A stretch of DNA of 31,153 nt from assembly GCA_030147305.1 (NCBI GenBank), contig JASLAE010000502.1:1-31153 (forward strand), given 5' to 3'. Both the position numbers and the translations under genes were made by a program. The notes beneath the pieces are model-generated. The model searched no databases. It was not told the origin of the DNA and saw only the letters and a program-made list of their open reading frames with translations. This DNA comes from Cesiribacter sp. (GTDB taxonomy: Bacteria; Bacteroidota; Bacteroidia; Cytophagales; Cyclobacteriaceae). The first letter of the stretch is position 1; each line of letters opens with the position of its first letter. Positions 1-8,178 of the stretch are shown here, in pieces.

Positions 1-497
1 AAGCAAAGGCCATTGCCCAAAAGCAGCTGCCCCGCATTAATGTGGATATGGTGAGCAATACCATCACCATCAATGATAAGGTGTTTACCAATAATTCTAC
101 CATTGAGGAATACGAAATGTTGTTGGGCAAGGCCCAGCGCATTGTACAGAAAAAGGGGGTAGACCAATATTATGCCTACGATAAACTAGGCATTTCGCTT
201 TCGCTTCGGGAAGACTCAGATGTGGTGGAACAGATTTTAATCACTTACCTGAATGATGGTGATATAAAAGTAGCGCAGGAAGTATTCAAGGGATCTCTGA
301 CTGTTAATAATCAGGCGGTGCAGGCGAAGATATCTTACGAAGCTGTGAGCAGGTTTGCCAATGTTGAGTTGGTGGAAGTCATGAACGGATATTTTCTCAC
401 CCCCAAACGGCCGCTCAACCTCTTGCTGCAATATCCTCAGGATATTCCCTATACAGCACTTAAACAATTAGGGCTTACTTTTTCAAAAATGAATTAA
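1..497 (+). CDS. Hypothetical protein, 3' part of a gene cut by the window edge
   Basis: The reading frame is open from base 3 with no stop before the edge, so the real start lies outside the window; the GTG at 42 and ATG at 48 are probably internal. About 164 residues are visible, ending with TAA at 497. The visible part has short beta-like segments: ITINDKVF, then an acidic helix-like stretch around EEYEMLLGKAQRIV, then YAYDKLGISLSL. This pattern resembles small uncharacterised domains (DUF7738-like) often found in bacterial hypothetical proteins, but that is recollection of a pattern, not an alignment. No catalytic motif, membrane segment or signal is visible in this part. It converges on gcvP, with a strong terminator between them. 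I do not recognise the function. Confidence 0.7.
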   Translation, partial: AKAIAQKQLPRINVDMVSNTITINDKVFTNNSTIEEYEMLLGKAQRIVQKKGVDQYYAYDKLGISLSLREDSDVVEQILITYLNDGDIKVAQEVFKGSLTVNNQAVQAKISYEAVSRFANVELVEVMNGYFLTPKRPLNLLLQYPQDIPYTALKQLGLTFSKMN

Positions 498-572
498 GCA
501 GGCAACTGCCTTCTGGCATAATAGCTAACAGTAGCTTTGTAGGTATTCTTATGGGCATAGGCATATAAAATA

Positions 573-607
573 AAGAAGCCGGCTTGCTAAAAGCCGGCTT
601 CTTATTT
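573..607. terminator. Bidirectional rho-independent terminator between convergent genes
   Basis: A perfect 13-bp stem (573-585 pairs with 591-603, GC-rich core GCCGGC) closes a 5-nt loop. It is followed by a T-rich stretch on the plus strand and preceded by an A-rich stretch that reads as T-rich on the minus strand. It sits between the end of the first gene (497) and the end of gcvP (625), so it can serve both. Confidence 0.88.
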
Positions 608-624
608 ATCAATGTATTGTCTTA

Positions 625-3534
625 TCAGGCATTCACTTCGGCCTGCTGTCCCTGTTCTTCATACGCTGAAAGCGGGATACAGCTGCACATCAGGTTGCGG
701 TCGCCATAGGCATTGTCTACGCGGCGAACGGTAGGCCAGAATTTGCTGGCTTGTACGTAAGGCAGCGGATACGCAGCTTTTTCGCGGCTGTAAGGCTGAT
801 TCCATTTGCTGCTCATGATCATGGGCGCAGTATGGGGAGCATTCTTCAGCACGTTTTGTTGTGCATTGGCCTGGCCGTTTTCTATTTCGCGAATCTCTTC
901 ACGGATGCTGATCAGGGCGTCGCAGAAGCGGTCCAGCTCGGCAACACTTTCGCTTTCCGTGGGCTCAATCATCAGCGTTCCCGCTACCGGGAAGCTTACG
1001 GTTGGTGCATGGAAGCCGTAGTCCATCAGGCGCTTGGCAATATCTTCTACCTCTACACCCGCTTTCTTAAAGTCGCGGCAGTCAACGATCATCTCGTGGG
1101 CGCAGCGTCCTTTGTTGTTGGTGTACAGAATTTTGTAGTGCTCGCTCAGGCGCGCTTTGATATAGTTAGCATTTAAGATGGCCAGCTTTGTTGCCTGGGT
1201 TAAGCCTTCGGCGCCCATCATGGCAATGTAAGCATAGCTGATGGTCAGGATGCTGGCACTGCCCCAGGGCGCTGAAGAAATCGCCGTAATCGGCTGATCG
1301 ATACCCATGTCTACCATGGGGCTGCCAGGCAGGAAGGGCTTCAGGTGCTCGGCCACACCGATTGGACCCATGCCCGGTCCGCCGCCACCATGTGGAATAC
1401 AGAAGGTCTTGTGCAGGTTCAGGTGACAAACGTCTGCCCCAATGTTGGCAGGGGAGGTAAGGCCTACCTGTGCATTCATGTTGGCACCGTCCATGTACAC
1501 CTGGCCACCGTGCTGGTGAATGGTATCACAGATCTCGATAATAGACTCCTCAAACACACCGTGGGTAGACGGATAGGTAACCATCAGGGCGGCCAGCTTG
1601 CTGCTGTGCTGCTCTGCACGGGCTTTCAGGTCTGCTACATCGATGTTACCGCGCTCGTCGCACTTTACAATAACAATCTGCCAGCCGGCCATGGCGGCAG
1701 AGGCGGGGTTAGTACCATGTGCCGAGGAAGGAATCAGCACCACATTGCGCTCACCTTCACCACGGCTCTGGTGGTAGGCCCTGATTACCATAAGGCCGGC
1801 ATACTCACCCTGTGCGCCAGAGTTAGGCTGCAGCGACATGGCGGCAAAGCCTGTAATCTCGGAAAGCCAGGCCTCCAGCTCAGCAAACAGCTGGCGGTAG
1901 CCCTGTGCCTGATCTGCCGGTACAAAAGGATGCAACTGACCCCACTCGGCCCAGGTTACAGGCTTCATTTCAGAAGTTGCGTTAAGCTTCATGGTGCAGC
2001 TGCCCAGCGAGATCATGCTATGAACCAGCGACAGGTCGCGGTTTTCCAGGCGCTTGATGTAGCGCAGCATTTCATGCTCAATATGATAGCTGTTAAATAC
2101 TTCGTGCTCCAGGAAGGAAGTGGTACGGGTCAGCTCTTTTGGAAAGCTGATGTCGATCTCTGCAGCCGAAAGCGCCAGCTCCTGTTTGCCTGCAACTTCA
2201 GCAAAGGCAGCCAGAATATCTTCCACATCCTTCATGCCAACCGTTTCGTCGAGCGACAGGGTAACCACGGTGCTGTTAGGCCGGTAGTTAAAATTGATGT
2301 GATGGCTTTGGGCCACTTCGCGCAGCATTTCTACGATCTGCGGGCTGTTCATTTCCACCGCCAGGGTATCGAAGAAATTTTTGTTCAGCTGTTTGTAGCC
2401 CAGGAGCTCAAGTCCTTTGTTTACCAGGCGGGCATAGCCGTTAATGCGGCCTGCTATTTCTTTAAGGCCTTGTGGACCATGGTAAACGGCATACATACCG
2501 GCCATTACAGCCAGTAGTACCTGTGCGGTACAAATGTTAGAAGTAGCTTTTTCGCGGCGGATGTGCTGCTCGCGTGTTTGCAGCGCCATACGGTAGGCAG
2601 GGTTGCCGGCTACATCTTTGCTAATGCCGATGATACGGCCAGGCAGCAGACGCTTAAATTCGTCTTTGGTAGCAAAGTATGCAGCATGAGGTCCGCCATA
2701 CCCCATGGGTACGCCAAAGCGCTGGGTGGTTCCTACTACAACATCGGCACCCATCTCACCGGGAGGGGTTAGGAGTGTAAGGGCCAGCAGGTCGGCCGCA
2801 ACCCCTACAAACACACCATGCTCGTGGGCGGCATCGATGTAAGGCCGCAGGTCTTCTACATTTCCCCATTTGTTTGGGTACTGCAGCAGCATACCGAAAA
2901 GCGCTTCGTCCTGCAGGTCCAGTGAATCCAGCTCACCTACTACCAGCTCTATGCCCAGCGGCTCGGCGCGGGTTTGCAGGATGTCAAGGGTTTGCAGGAA
3001 TGTGTTTTTATCAACAAATAGTTTGTGTGCGTTTTTCTTATTGCCTTTGCGCAGGGCATAGAACAGGCCCATGGCTTCGGCGGCAGCCGTGCCTTCGTCC
3101 AGCAGAGAGGCGTTGGCAATCTCCATGCCGGTAAGTTCCATTACCACCGTCTGGAAGTTAATGAGCGCCTCGAGACGTCCCTGGGCAATCTCTGCCTGAT
3201 AGGGGGTATAAGCTGTATACCAGCCTGGGTTTTCCAGAATATTCCGCTGAATAACCGCTGGCGTAATGGTGCCGTAGTAGCCCTGCCCTATATAAGAGCG
3301 GTATACCTTGTTCTTTTGCGCCAGCTTGTGGAAATCCTGCAGGAAGATGTATTCACTTTTGGGTGCAGGCAGGTTCAGGGCCTTCTTCAGGCGAATGTTG
3401 GCAGGTATTGTCTGCTCAATAAGAGCATCCAGAGAGTCGGCACCAACCGTTTTAAGCATGTGGTTTATGCCGGCGTCGCCAGAACCATTATGGCGCACAG
3501 CGAAGCGTTCAGTTTGTGAAAGTTTTATCTTCAT
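625..3534 (-). CDS. gcvP: Glycine dehydrogenase (decarboxylating), glycine cleavage system P-protein
   Basis: This 969-residue protein is the PLP-dependent decarboxylase of the glycine cleavage system. It decarboxylates glycine and passes the aminomethyl group to the lipoyl arm of the H-protein. The length matches single-chain P-proteins (about 950-960 residues), so both halves found as separate subunits in some bacteria are fused here. The PLP lysine is Lys709 in the NLHKTF motif, followed by the glycine-rich loop [12 protein letters not shown]. Other family signatures are [23 protein letters not shown] and [11 protein letters not shown]. The N-terminal half begins in the usual way with FAVRHNG and contains GQGYYGT. 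gcvT and gcvH are not in this window, so the gene stands alone. The ATG at 3534 gives the expected N-terminus. A candidate promoter lies about 60 bases upstream. Confidence 0.98.
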   Translation of the reverse strand: MKIKLSQTERFAVRHNGSGDAGINHMLKTVGADSLDALIEQTIPANIRLKKALNLPAPKSEYIFLQDFHKLAQKNKVYRSYIGQGYYGTITPAVIQRNILENPGWYTAYTPYQAEIAQGRLEALINFQTVVMELTGMEIANASLLDEGTAAAEAMGLFYALRKGNKKNAHKLFVDKNTFLQTLDILQTRAEPLGIELVVGELDSLDLQDEALFGMLLQYPNKWGNVEDLRPYIDAAHEHGVFVGVAADLLALTLLTPPGEMGADVVVGTTQRFGVPMGYGGPHAAYFATKDEFKRLLPGRIIGISKDVAGNPAYRMALQTREQHIRREKATSNICTAQVLLAVMAGMYAVYHGPQGLKEIAGRINGYARLVNKGLELLGYKQLNKNFFDTLAVEMNSPQIVEMLREVAQSHHINFNYRPNSTVVTLSLDETVGMKDVEDILAAFAEVAGKQELALSAAEIDISFPKELTRTTSFLEHEVFNSYHIEHEMLRYIKRLENRDLSLVHSMISLGSCTMKLNATSEMKPVTWAEWGQLHPFVPADQAQGYRQLFAELEAWLSEITGFAAMSLQPNSGAQGEYAGLMVIRAYHQSRGEGERNVVLIPSSAHGTNPASAAMAGWQIVIVKCDERGNIDVADLKARAEQHSSKLAALMVTYPSTHGVFEESIIEICDTIHQHGGQVYMDGANMNAQVGLTSPANIGADVCHLNLHKTFCIPHGGGGPGMGPIGVAEHLKPFLPGSPMVDMGIDQPITAISSAPWGSASILTISYAYIAMMGAEGLTQATKLAILNANYIKARLSEHYKILYTNNKGRCAHEMIVDCRDFKKAGVEVEDIAKRLMDYGFHAPTVSFPVAGTLMIEPTESESVAELDRFCDALISIREEIREIENGQANAQQNVLKNAPHTAPMIMSSKWNQPYSREKAAYPLPYVQASKFWPTVRRVDNAYGDRNLMCSCIPLSAYEEQGQQAEVNA

Positions 3535-3595
3535 CAGAACAGCAAGGAATTTTCAAACGTTTGAGTTCACAGAAAAGGCTGCACAAAAGGCAGTA

Positions 3596-3623
3596 CAAAG
3601 CTACAACATATTTAGTGAACAAA
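3596..3623 (-). promoter_or_regulatory. Candidate Bacteroidota-type promoter of gcvP
   Basis: On the minus strand, TAGCTTTG (3603-3596) matches the TAnnTTTG -7 element exactly, and a TTTG (3623-3620) lies upstream with a 16-nt spacer, slightly shorter than the usual 17-23. The start codon would be about 55-60 nt downstream of the predicted transcription start. Assigned by consensus only. Confidence 0.5.
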
Positions 3624-3700
3624 AATGCTCCCGAAAGTGGAAACAAATTATCCGGATACCAGAAATAAGCTTTTGGGTTCAACAAACAAAATAGGAGAAC

Positions 3701-3732
3701 AAAAAAAGCGCCGCTCCGGCAGGAAGGGCGCT
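3701..3732 (-). terminator. Rho-independent terminator of the small membrane protein gene
   Basis: Read on the minus strand, AGCGCC (3732-3727) pairs with GGCGCT (3712-3707) around a 14-nt loop and runs straight into seven T residues (3707-3701). It begins 21 nt after the stop codon of the gene ending at 3753, and it separates that gene from gcvP. Confidence 0.75.
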
Positions 3733-3752
3733 CATATAGCTTTAATTAACAC

Positions 3753-4010
3753 TTAAGGTTTGCCAGTGATGGGGTCTTTAGAGGCAACAGCTTTTTCCCT
3801 GGGAAACTCCTGGTGAACTGCTTCGGCATGCTTGCGGCTTTCCCAATAAGCAGTATGATCTTCTGGCTGTTCATGTGGTTCCTGAGGACCGTATAATTTG
3901 CGGAAATCCAGAAAACTGGCTGCACCAACAAGTCCCATTACAAGAGCAACTATCCACCAGAACAAATTTGCCCCAAACTCTAAATACTCTGTTGCTAGTA
4001 TAAATTTCAT
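3753..4010 (-). CDS. Small single-pass membrane protein, function unknown
   Basis: This 85-residue protein has a hydrophobic stretch at about residues 14-34 (containing LFWWIVALVMGLVGAASFL), suggesting one membrane-spanning helix with a short N-terminal tail. The rest, from about residue 36, is hydrophilic, charged and histidine-containing, and ends TGKP. No known family is recognised. It begins with ATG at 4010 and lies 141 nt downstream of the DEAD-box helicase gene on the same strand, ending just before a good terminator, so it could be the last gene of that unit or have its own promoter. A minus-strand TATCTTCG about 50 nt upstream of the start is one base off the -7 consensus but has no well-spaced -33 partner. 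Gene reality is supported by the terminator and the coherent membrane topology. Confidence 0.68.
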   Translation of the reverse strand: MKFILATEYLEFGANLFWWIVALVMGLVGAASFLDFRKLYGPQEPHEQPEDHTAYWESRKHAEAVHQEFPREKAVASKDPITGKP

Positions 4011-4151
4011 ATTTTAAACCTATAGCAATTGGTCAGAAATAACCCTAAAATTCCGTGCGAAGATACCCTAAATCAAACAAAATGCTAAGCATTAGTCATA
4101 GATTTATTGTACTGCTAAGAAATTTAACGGAGCAATGCCGGCAGGGTTAAC

Positions 4152-5480
4152 TTAGCGACGTTTGCGTGACCGCTTTTCTGGTTTCCCTTTACCAGCTTTA
4201 CCTTTACCTGTCTTGGGCTGGGGTTTGGGCCTGGGCTTCTTTTCATGAAAGGCACCTTTAAAGTCGGGGTTTTCACGCCGTTTTTGCCGGTCTATCTCAC
4301 GGGCAATCTCCTGCTGTTCATCAAAGGGTGTTCTGTCTTCAATAACATCATCAGGTATTGCATGCCGGGTTATGGGTTTGTTGATGAGCTCTTCAATCTT
4401 GGTAATGTGGTACAACTCTGCCGGGTTTACAAAGGTAATGGCTTCGCCCGTTTTCTCGGCACGGCCTGTTCTGCCTACCCGGTGCACGTAATCGTCATAG
4501 ACCAGGGGCACATCGAAGTTGATCACATGGCTAACGTCGGTAATATCGAGGCCTCGGGCAGCAATGTCGGTGGCCACCAGGATAGGCGCCTCTCCCTGCC
4601 GAAAGTCTTCCATGGCATTGTTGCGGGAATTCTGGTCCTTATTCGCATGAACCACCCGCACCGGTGTTTGTAGTTTTCGCTGCAGGAACTTGGCAATGTC
4701 GGAAGCATTGAGGCGGGTTTTGGTAAATACGATTACCCGGTTAAAGCGCTCACGATCCTGCAACAGATGCAGCAGCAGGTTTATTTTGGTGCGGTTGTTC
4801 GTGGTTTCATAAATTACCTGATCGATGGTTTCGGCAGTAGTGGCCTGGGGTGCTGCTTCTACACGTTCCGGGAAGTCCAGGAAATCGCCGGCCAGGTTCA
4901 CCACCCGCTCTGGCATGGTTGCCGAGAAAAGTGCATTTTGCCGCTTTTGGGGCATGACTTCCAGAATGCGGTTAATTTGCCCGCGAAAGCCCATGTCCAG
5001 CATTTTGTCTGCCTCATCCATGATCATGGTTTTGATGAAGCGGGTCAGGAAAGCACCGGCGCCATATACATCCAGAAAACGCTGCGGGGTTGCGATGATA
5101 AGGTCGATGCCCAGGGCGGCAGCTTCAATCTGGGGCTTCATGCCTTTACCGCCTATGAGGGGCAGGTAGCGCAGATCGGTATACTTACCCAGCTGAAGCG
5201 CCACTTCGTGGATCTGCATGACCAGCTCCCGGGTAGGGGCCAGGACAACGGCCCGGGGGTGAATATCCTGGGCAAATTTGAGCTTCATGAGCAGGGGCAG
5301 CAGGAAGGCTGCTGTTTTTCCCGTACCGGTAGGGGCTATGCCAAACAGATCGTGCCCGGCCAGCATCAGGGGAATAGCTTTTTCCTGAATTTCGGTAGGT
5401 TTTGTGTAGCCCGCTTCGGCAACTGCCATCAGAAGCTGCTTGTTGAGCTTGAATTGATTAAAATCAGAAGATTCCTGCAT
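4152..5480 (-). CDS. DEAD-box ATP-dependent RNA helicase (RhlE-like)
   Basis: This 442-residue protein should unwind RNA duplexes or remodel RNA-protein complexes in the cytoplasm, in ribosome assembly, RNA decay or cold adaptation. All core motifs are present in order: Q motif with upstream Phe (FNQFKL ... PTEIQEKAIP), motif I TGTGKT (Lys56 region), Ia PTRELV, Ib TPQR (Gln in place of the common Gly), II DEAD (155-158), III SAT (186-188), IV VIVFTKT, V ATDIAARGLD and VI HRVGRTGR (333-340). From about residue 397 the tail is rich in Lys, Arg and Pro, a typical RNA-binding extension. Subfamily (RhlE rather than DeaD/SrmB) is inferred from length and tail. The ATG at 5480 leaves only six residues before the upstream Phe of the Q motif, so a later start is unlikely. 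A TACCTTTG element lies unusually close upstream. Confidence 0.96.
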   Translation of the reverse strand: MQESSDFNQFKLNKQLLMAVAEAGYTKPTEIQEKAIPLMLAGHDLFGIAPTGTGKTAAFLLPLLMKLKFAQDIHPRAVVLAPTRELVMQIHEVALQLGKYTDLRYLPLIGGKGMKPQIEAAALGIDLIIATPQRFLDVYGAGAFLTRFIKTMIMDEADKMLDMGFRGQINRILEVMPQKRQNALFSATMPERVVNLAGDFLDFPERVEAAPQATTAETIDQVIYETTNNRTKINLLLHLLQDRERFNRVIVFTKTRLNASDIAKFLQRKLQTPVRVVHANKDQNSRNNAMEDFRQGEAPILVATDIAARGLDITDVSHVINFDVPLVYDDYVHRVGRTGRAEKTGEAITFVNPAELYHITKIEELINKPITRHAIPDDVIEDRTPFDEQQEIAREIDRQKRRENPDFKGAFHEKKPRPKPQPKTGKGKAGKGKPEKRSRKRR

Positions 5481-5485
5481 AGGGG

Positions 5486-5493
5486 CAAAGGTA
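5486..5493 (-). promoter_or_regulatory. Candidate -7 element immediately upstream of the helicase start
   Basis: The minus strand reads TACCTTTG, an exact TAnnTTTG match, five bases before the ATG at 5480. Initiation at the usual distance would fall at or next to the A of the ATG and give a leaderless mRNA. I see no TTG/TTTG at the expected -33 spacing, so this may be chance. Confidence 0.35.
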
Positions 5494-5755
5494 ACGATTT
5501 AAGTGGTAGCTTGCCGGGATATAAACACCAACCTCCCTAATATCGTATGTCTTTCTATATTCATGTGGTGCGAGTGGGTGGTGCATTGGTGAGGAGATAA
5601 TCTCGCTTTTCAGAGAACTTTCTTATTATTGTTTTTCCTTAAGAAGCAGCAGCAGCGATCAACAGCATTTTTTTCCAGATCCGCAAAATACCTTTTTAGG
5701 TGCCTGCTGTTGTTCCGTTGTCTGGGGGTATTGGTTTAATGTATTTATTTTTTGT

Positions 5756-7981
5756 ATGATCTTATTAAGCGAGTTAAATTTTTCTCTGCCGTTAGAGAAT
5801 CCTGTTCTGATATTTTCGATTATTCTGTTTATTATTTTATTCACGCCCATTCTGCTAGCCAGGTTGCGTATTCCCCAGCTTATTGGGTTAATTCTGGCTG
5901 GTGCGCTGATAGGCCCTAATGGTTTAAACCTGATGCTGCGCGATAGCAGCATTGTGCTGTTTGGTACCGTAGGTTTGCTCTATATTATGTTTTTGGCAGG
6001 GCTGGAGATCGATCTGGGTGATTTTAAAAAGAACAGTACAAAGAGCATTATTTTTGGCATGTTCACCTTTTTAATACCCATGACCCTTGGGACGCTGGCC
6101 GGGCTTTACATCCTTAACTTTTCTGTGCCAACTTCTGTATTGCTGGCCAGTATGTTTGCCTCCCATACCCTTATTGCTTATCCGATTGTGAGCAAACTGG
6201 GCGTAGCCAAAAACAGGGCTGTAAATATTACCGTGGGCGGCACCATGATCACCGATACACTTGCCCTGCTGGTGCTGGCTGTAATTGCCGGCATGTCTAC
6301 CGGCGAGATTTCTACAGAATTCTGGCTGCGACTGGGAATTTCTGTGTTGATCTTCGGATTAATCGTGCTTCTGGTGTTTCCCATTATCGGACGCTGGTTT
6401 TTCAAGCGCTTCGACGATAACATATCGCAATATATTTTTGTGTTGGGAATTGTCTTTATGGGGGCGTTTTTAGCCGAGGCAGCAGGCATAGAAGCCATTA
6501 TAGGAGCGTTTTTGGCCGGTTTGGCCCTCAACCGCCTTATTCCCCATACTTCGCCCCTGATGAACCGGATTGAGTTTGTGGGAAATGCCTTGTTTATACC
6601 CTTCTTCCTGATTGGGGTAGGAATGCTTATTAACTTTAGGGCTTTTGTGCAGGACCTAGACACGATTATTGTGGCCATTACCATGACGGTTGTGGCGACG
6701 GTTGCAAAGTTTCTTGCTGCCTGGGCTACCCAAAAATCATTTAAGTTTTCTAAGACAGAGCGCGGTCTGATCTTTGGGCTAAGCAATGCACAGGCAGCGG
6801 CTACCCTGGCAGCCATATTAGTCGGCTATAACATTATTTTAGGAGAAACGCCAGAAGGCGAGCCTATCCGGCTACTGAATGAAAGTGTGCTGAACGGTAC
6901 CATTCTTATGATCCTGGTTACCTGTACGATGGCTTCCATTGTTACCCAGCGGGCTGCCCAGCAACTATCCAATCAGGAGGAACTTGCTACCAGTGACCTG
7001 AAAACCGAGACTGAAGAAAGAATTTTGATCCCGGTAAATTATATAGAAAATGTCGATGAGTTAATTAACCTGGGCGTTACTGTAAAATCAAAGCACAATA
7101 AGACTGGTTTGTTTGCGCTTAACATTATTGATGAAAACAGCCCCGGCGGAATCGCAGAAAAAAATGCCCAGAAGATTCTTCACAAAGCTGTGGTAGCCGC
7201 TTCTGCAACCGACAATGAAGTGCAGGAATTGGTGCGTTATGACTTAAATACCGTCAATGGTATAAGCAGTGTGGTGCGTGAGCATAAAATCACTGACATG
7301 ATTATAGGCCTGCACCATCAAAAAGGAATGTCAGATTCTTTTTTAGGGAACCTAACGGAAGGTATTTTAAAGAAGTGTAATACTACTACTCTTATTTACA
7401 AAGCTTTTCAACCTTTGTCCACCTTAAAGCGCTTTGTGGTTGTAGTACCGCCTAATGCCGAACGGGAGATTGGTTTTCCTTTCTGGTTAATTCGGGTGTG
7501 GAACATTGGCAGGAATACCGGTGCGGTACTGTTGTTTATGGCTGCAGAACCTACGCTGAAAATTCTTCGGGAAATACATACCAAACACCCCATTGAGGCA
7601 GATTTTCAGCTATTCGATAACTGGAATGACTTTTTAATCCTTTCCAGGGAAGTGAAAGCCAATGATAATCTGATGATCGTTATGAGCCGCCGGGATTATC
7701 CCTCTTATACAGGTATGATGAATAAAATACCATCATTTCTGAATAAATACTTTCGTGAAAACAATTTTATCCTGGTATTCCCCATGCAATTGGGTATAGC
7801 TACCCATGATGGCGAGGTGGCAGCCAATAATACAAGTGCTGTGCCGGAGGCACTGATGGATGATCTGGAAAATATTGATGAAATCGGTAGAACCATCAAT
7901 GCTATGTATAAACGGGGAGGTTCGAAAACACCACGGCCCGCTGGCAACAAAGACAGGAACCCCAGGGCTTCGGGAGACTAA
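5756..7981 (+). CDS. CPA2-family cation:proton antiporter with C-terminal stress-protein-like domains
   Basis: This 741-residue inner-membrane protein most likely exchanges Na+ or K+ for H+ (Na+/H+ exchanger, KefB/NapA superfamily). Residues about 15-400 form roughly 12 hydrophobic segments. The family core is visible in LRIPQLIGLILAGALIGPNG and in the unwound helix GGTMITDTLALL, which carries the expected ion-binding Asp167 preceded by Thr. Electrogenic members have Asp-Asp at this spot, so electroneutral exchange is possible but inferred. Residues about 425-540 and 553-680 look like two universal-stress-protein-type cytoplasmic domains (for example ERILIPVNYIENVDELI and FVVVVPPNAEREIGF), probably regulatory. 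The tail after about 690 is charged and likely disordered. It starts at ATG 5756; a paralogue follows 197 nt downstream. The ion cannot be named from sequence alone. Confidence 0.9.
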   Translation: MILLSELNFSLPLENPVLIFSIILFIILFTPILLARLRIPQLIGLILAGALIGPNGLNLMLRDSSIVLFGTVGLLYIMFLAGLEIDLGDFKKNSTKSIIFGMFTFLIPMTLGTLAGLYILNFSVPTSVLLASMFASHTLIAYPIVSKLGVAKNRAVNITVGGTMITDTLALLVLAVIAGMSTGEISTEFWLRLGISVLIFGLIVLLVFPIIGRWFFKRFDDNISQYIFVLGIVFMGAFLAEAAGIEAIIGAFLAGLALNRLIPHTSPLMNRIEFVGNALFIPFFLIGVGMLINFRAFVQDLDTIIVAITMTVVATVAKFLAAWATQKSFKFSKTERGLIFGLSNAQAAATLAAILVGYNIILGETPEGEPIRLLNESVLNGTILMILVTCTMASIVTQRAAQQLSNQEELATSDLKTETEERILIPVNYIENVDELINLGVTVKSKHNKTGLFALNIIDENSPGGIAEKNAQKILHKAVVAASATDNEVQELVRYDLNTVNGISSVVREHKITDMIIGLHHQKGMSDSFLGNLTEGILKKCNTTTLIYKAFQPLSTLKRFVVVVPPNAEREIGFPFWLIRVWNIGRNTGAVLLFMAAEPTLKILREIHTKHPIEADFQLFDNWNDFLILSREVKANDNLMIVMSRRDYPSYTGMMNKIPSFLNKYFRENNFILVFPMQLGIATHDGEVAANNTSAVPEALMDDLENIDEIGRTINAMYKRGGSKTPRPAGNKDRNPRASGD

Positions 7982-8178
7982 CATTCGGTCAATGTAAAAT
8001 CAGTTGCATTAAAATTTTTTAAACTTCTTTGAGATGCGTTGTTTTAATAGATAAAGATCCCGAGTGGTGTTCAGCAGCTACTTGACAGGATATTTATAGC
8101 TATATTATAAGGCATAAACTCACAATATAGGGCTTACATCAAGCATTTAATGCTTTGTTGCGCTATTTAAAGAACCCT

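Noticed and set aside
1345..2517. 390-codon plus-strand frame opposite gcvP
   Set aside because: It is wholly antisense to a well-supported gcvP, has no recognisable domain and looks like a mirror of GC-biased codons.
4767..5540. 257-codon plus-strand frame opposite the helicase
   Set aside because: Antisense to a gene with every DEAD-box motif; no domain of its own.
6178..6816. 212-codon minus-strand frame inside the first antiporter
   Set aside because: Antisense to membrane-helix coding; Ser/Ile-rich composition typical of such shadows.
8082..8107. TTGACA ... TATTAT like an E. coli sigma-70 promoter before the second antiporter
   Set aside because: The Bacteroidota primary sigma factor uses TTTG/TAnnTTTG, and the spacer is 15 nt; likely chance in AT-rich DNA.
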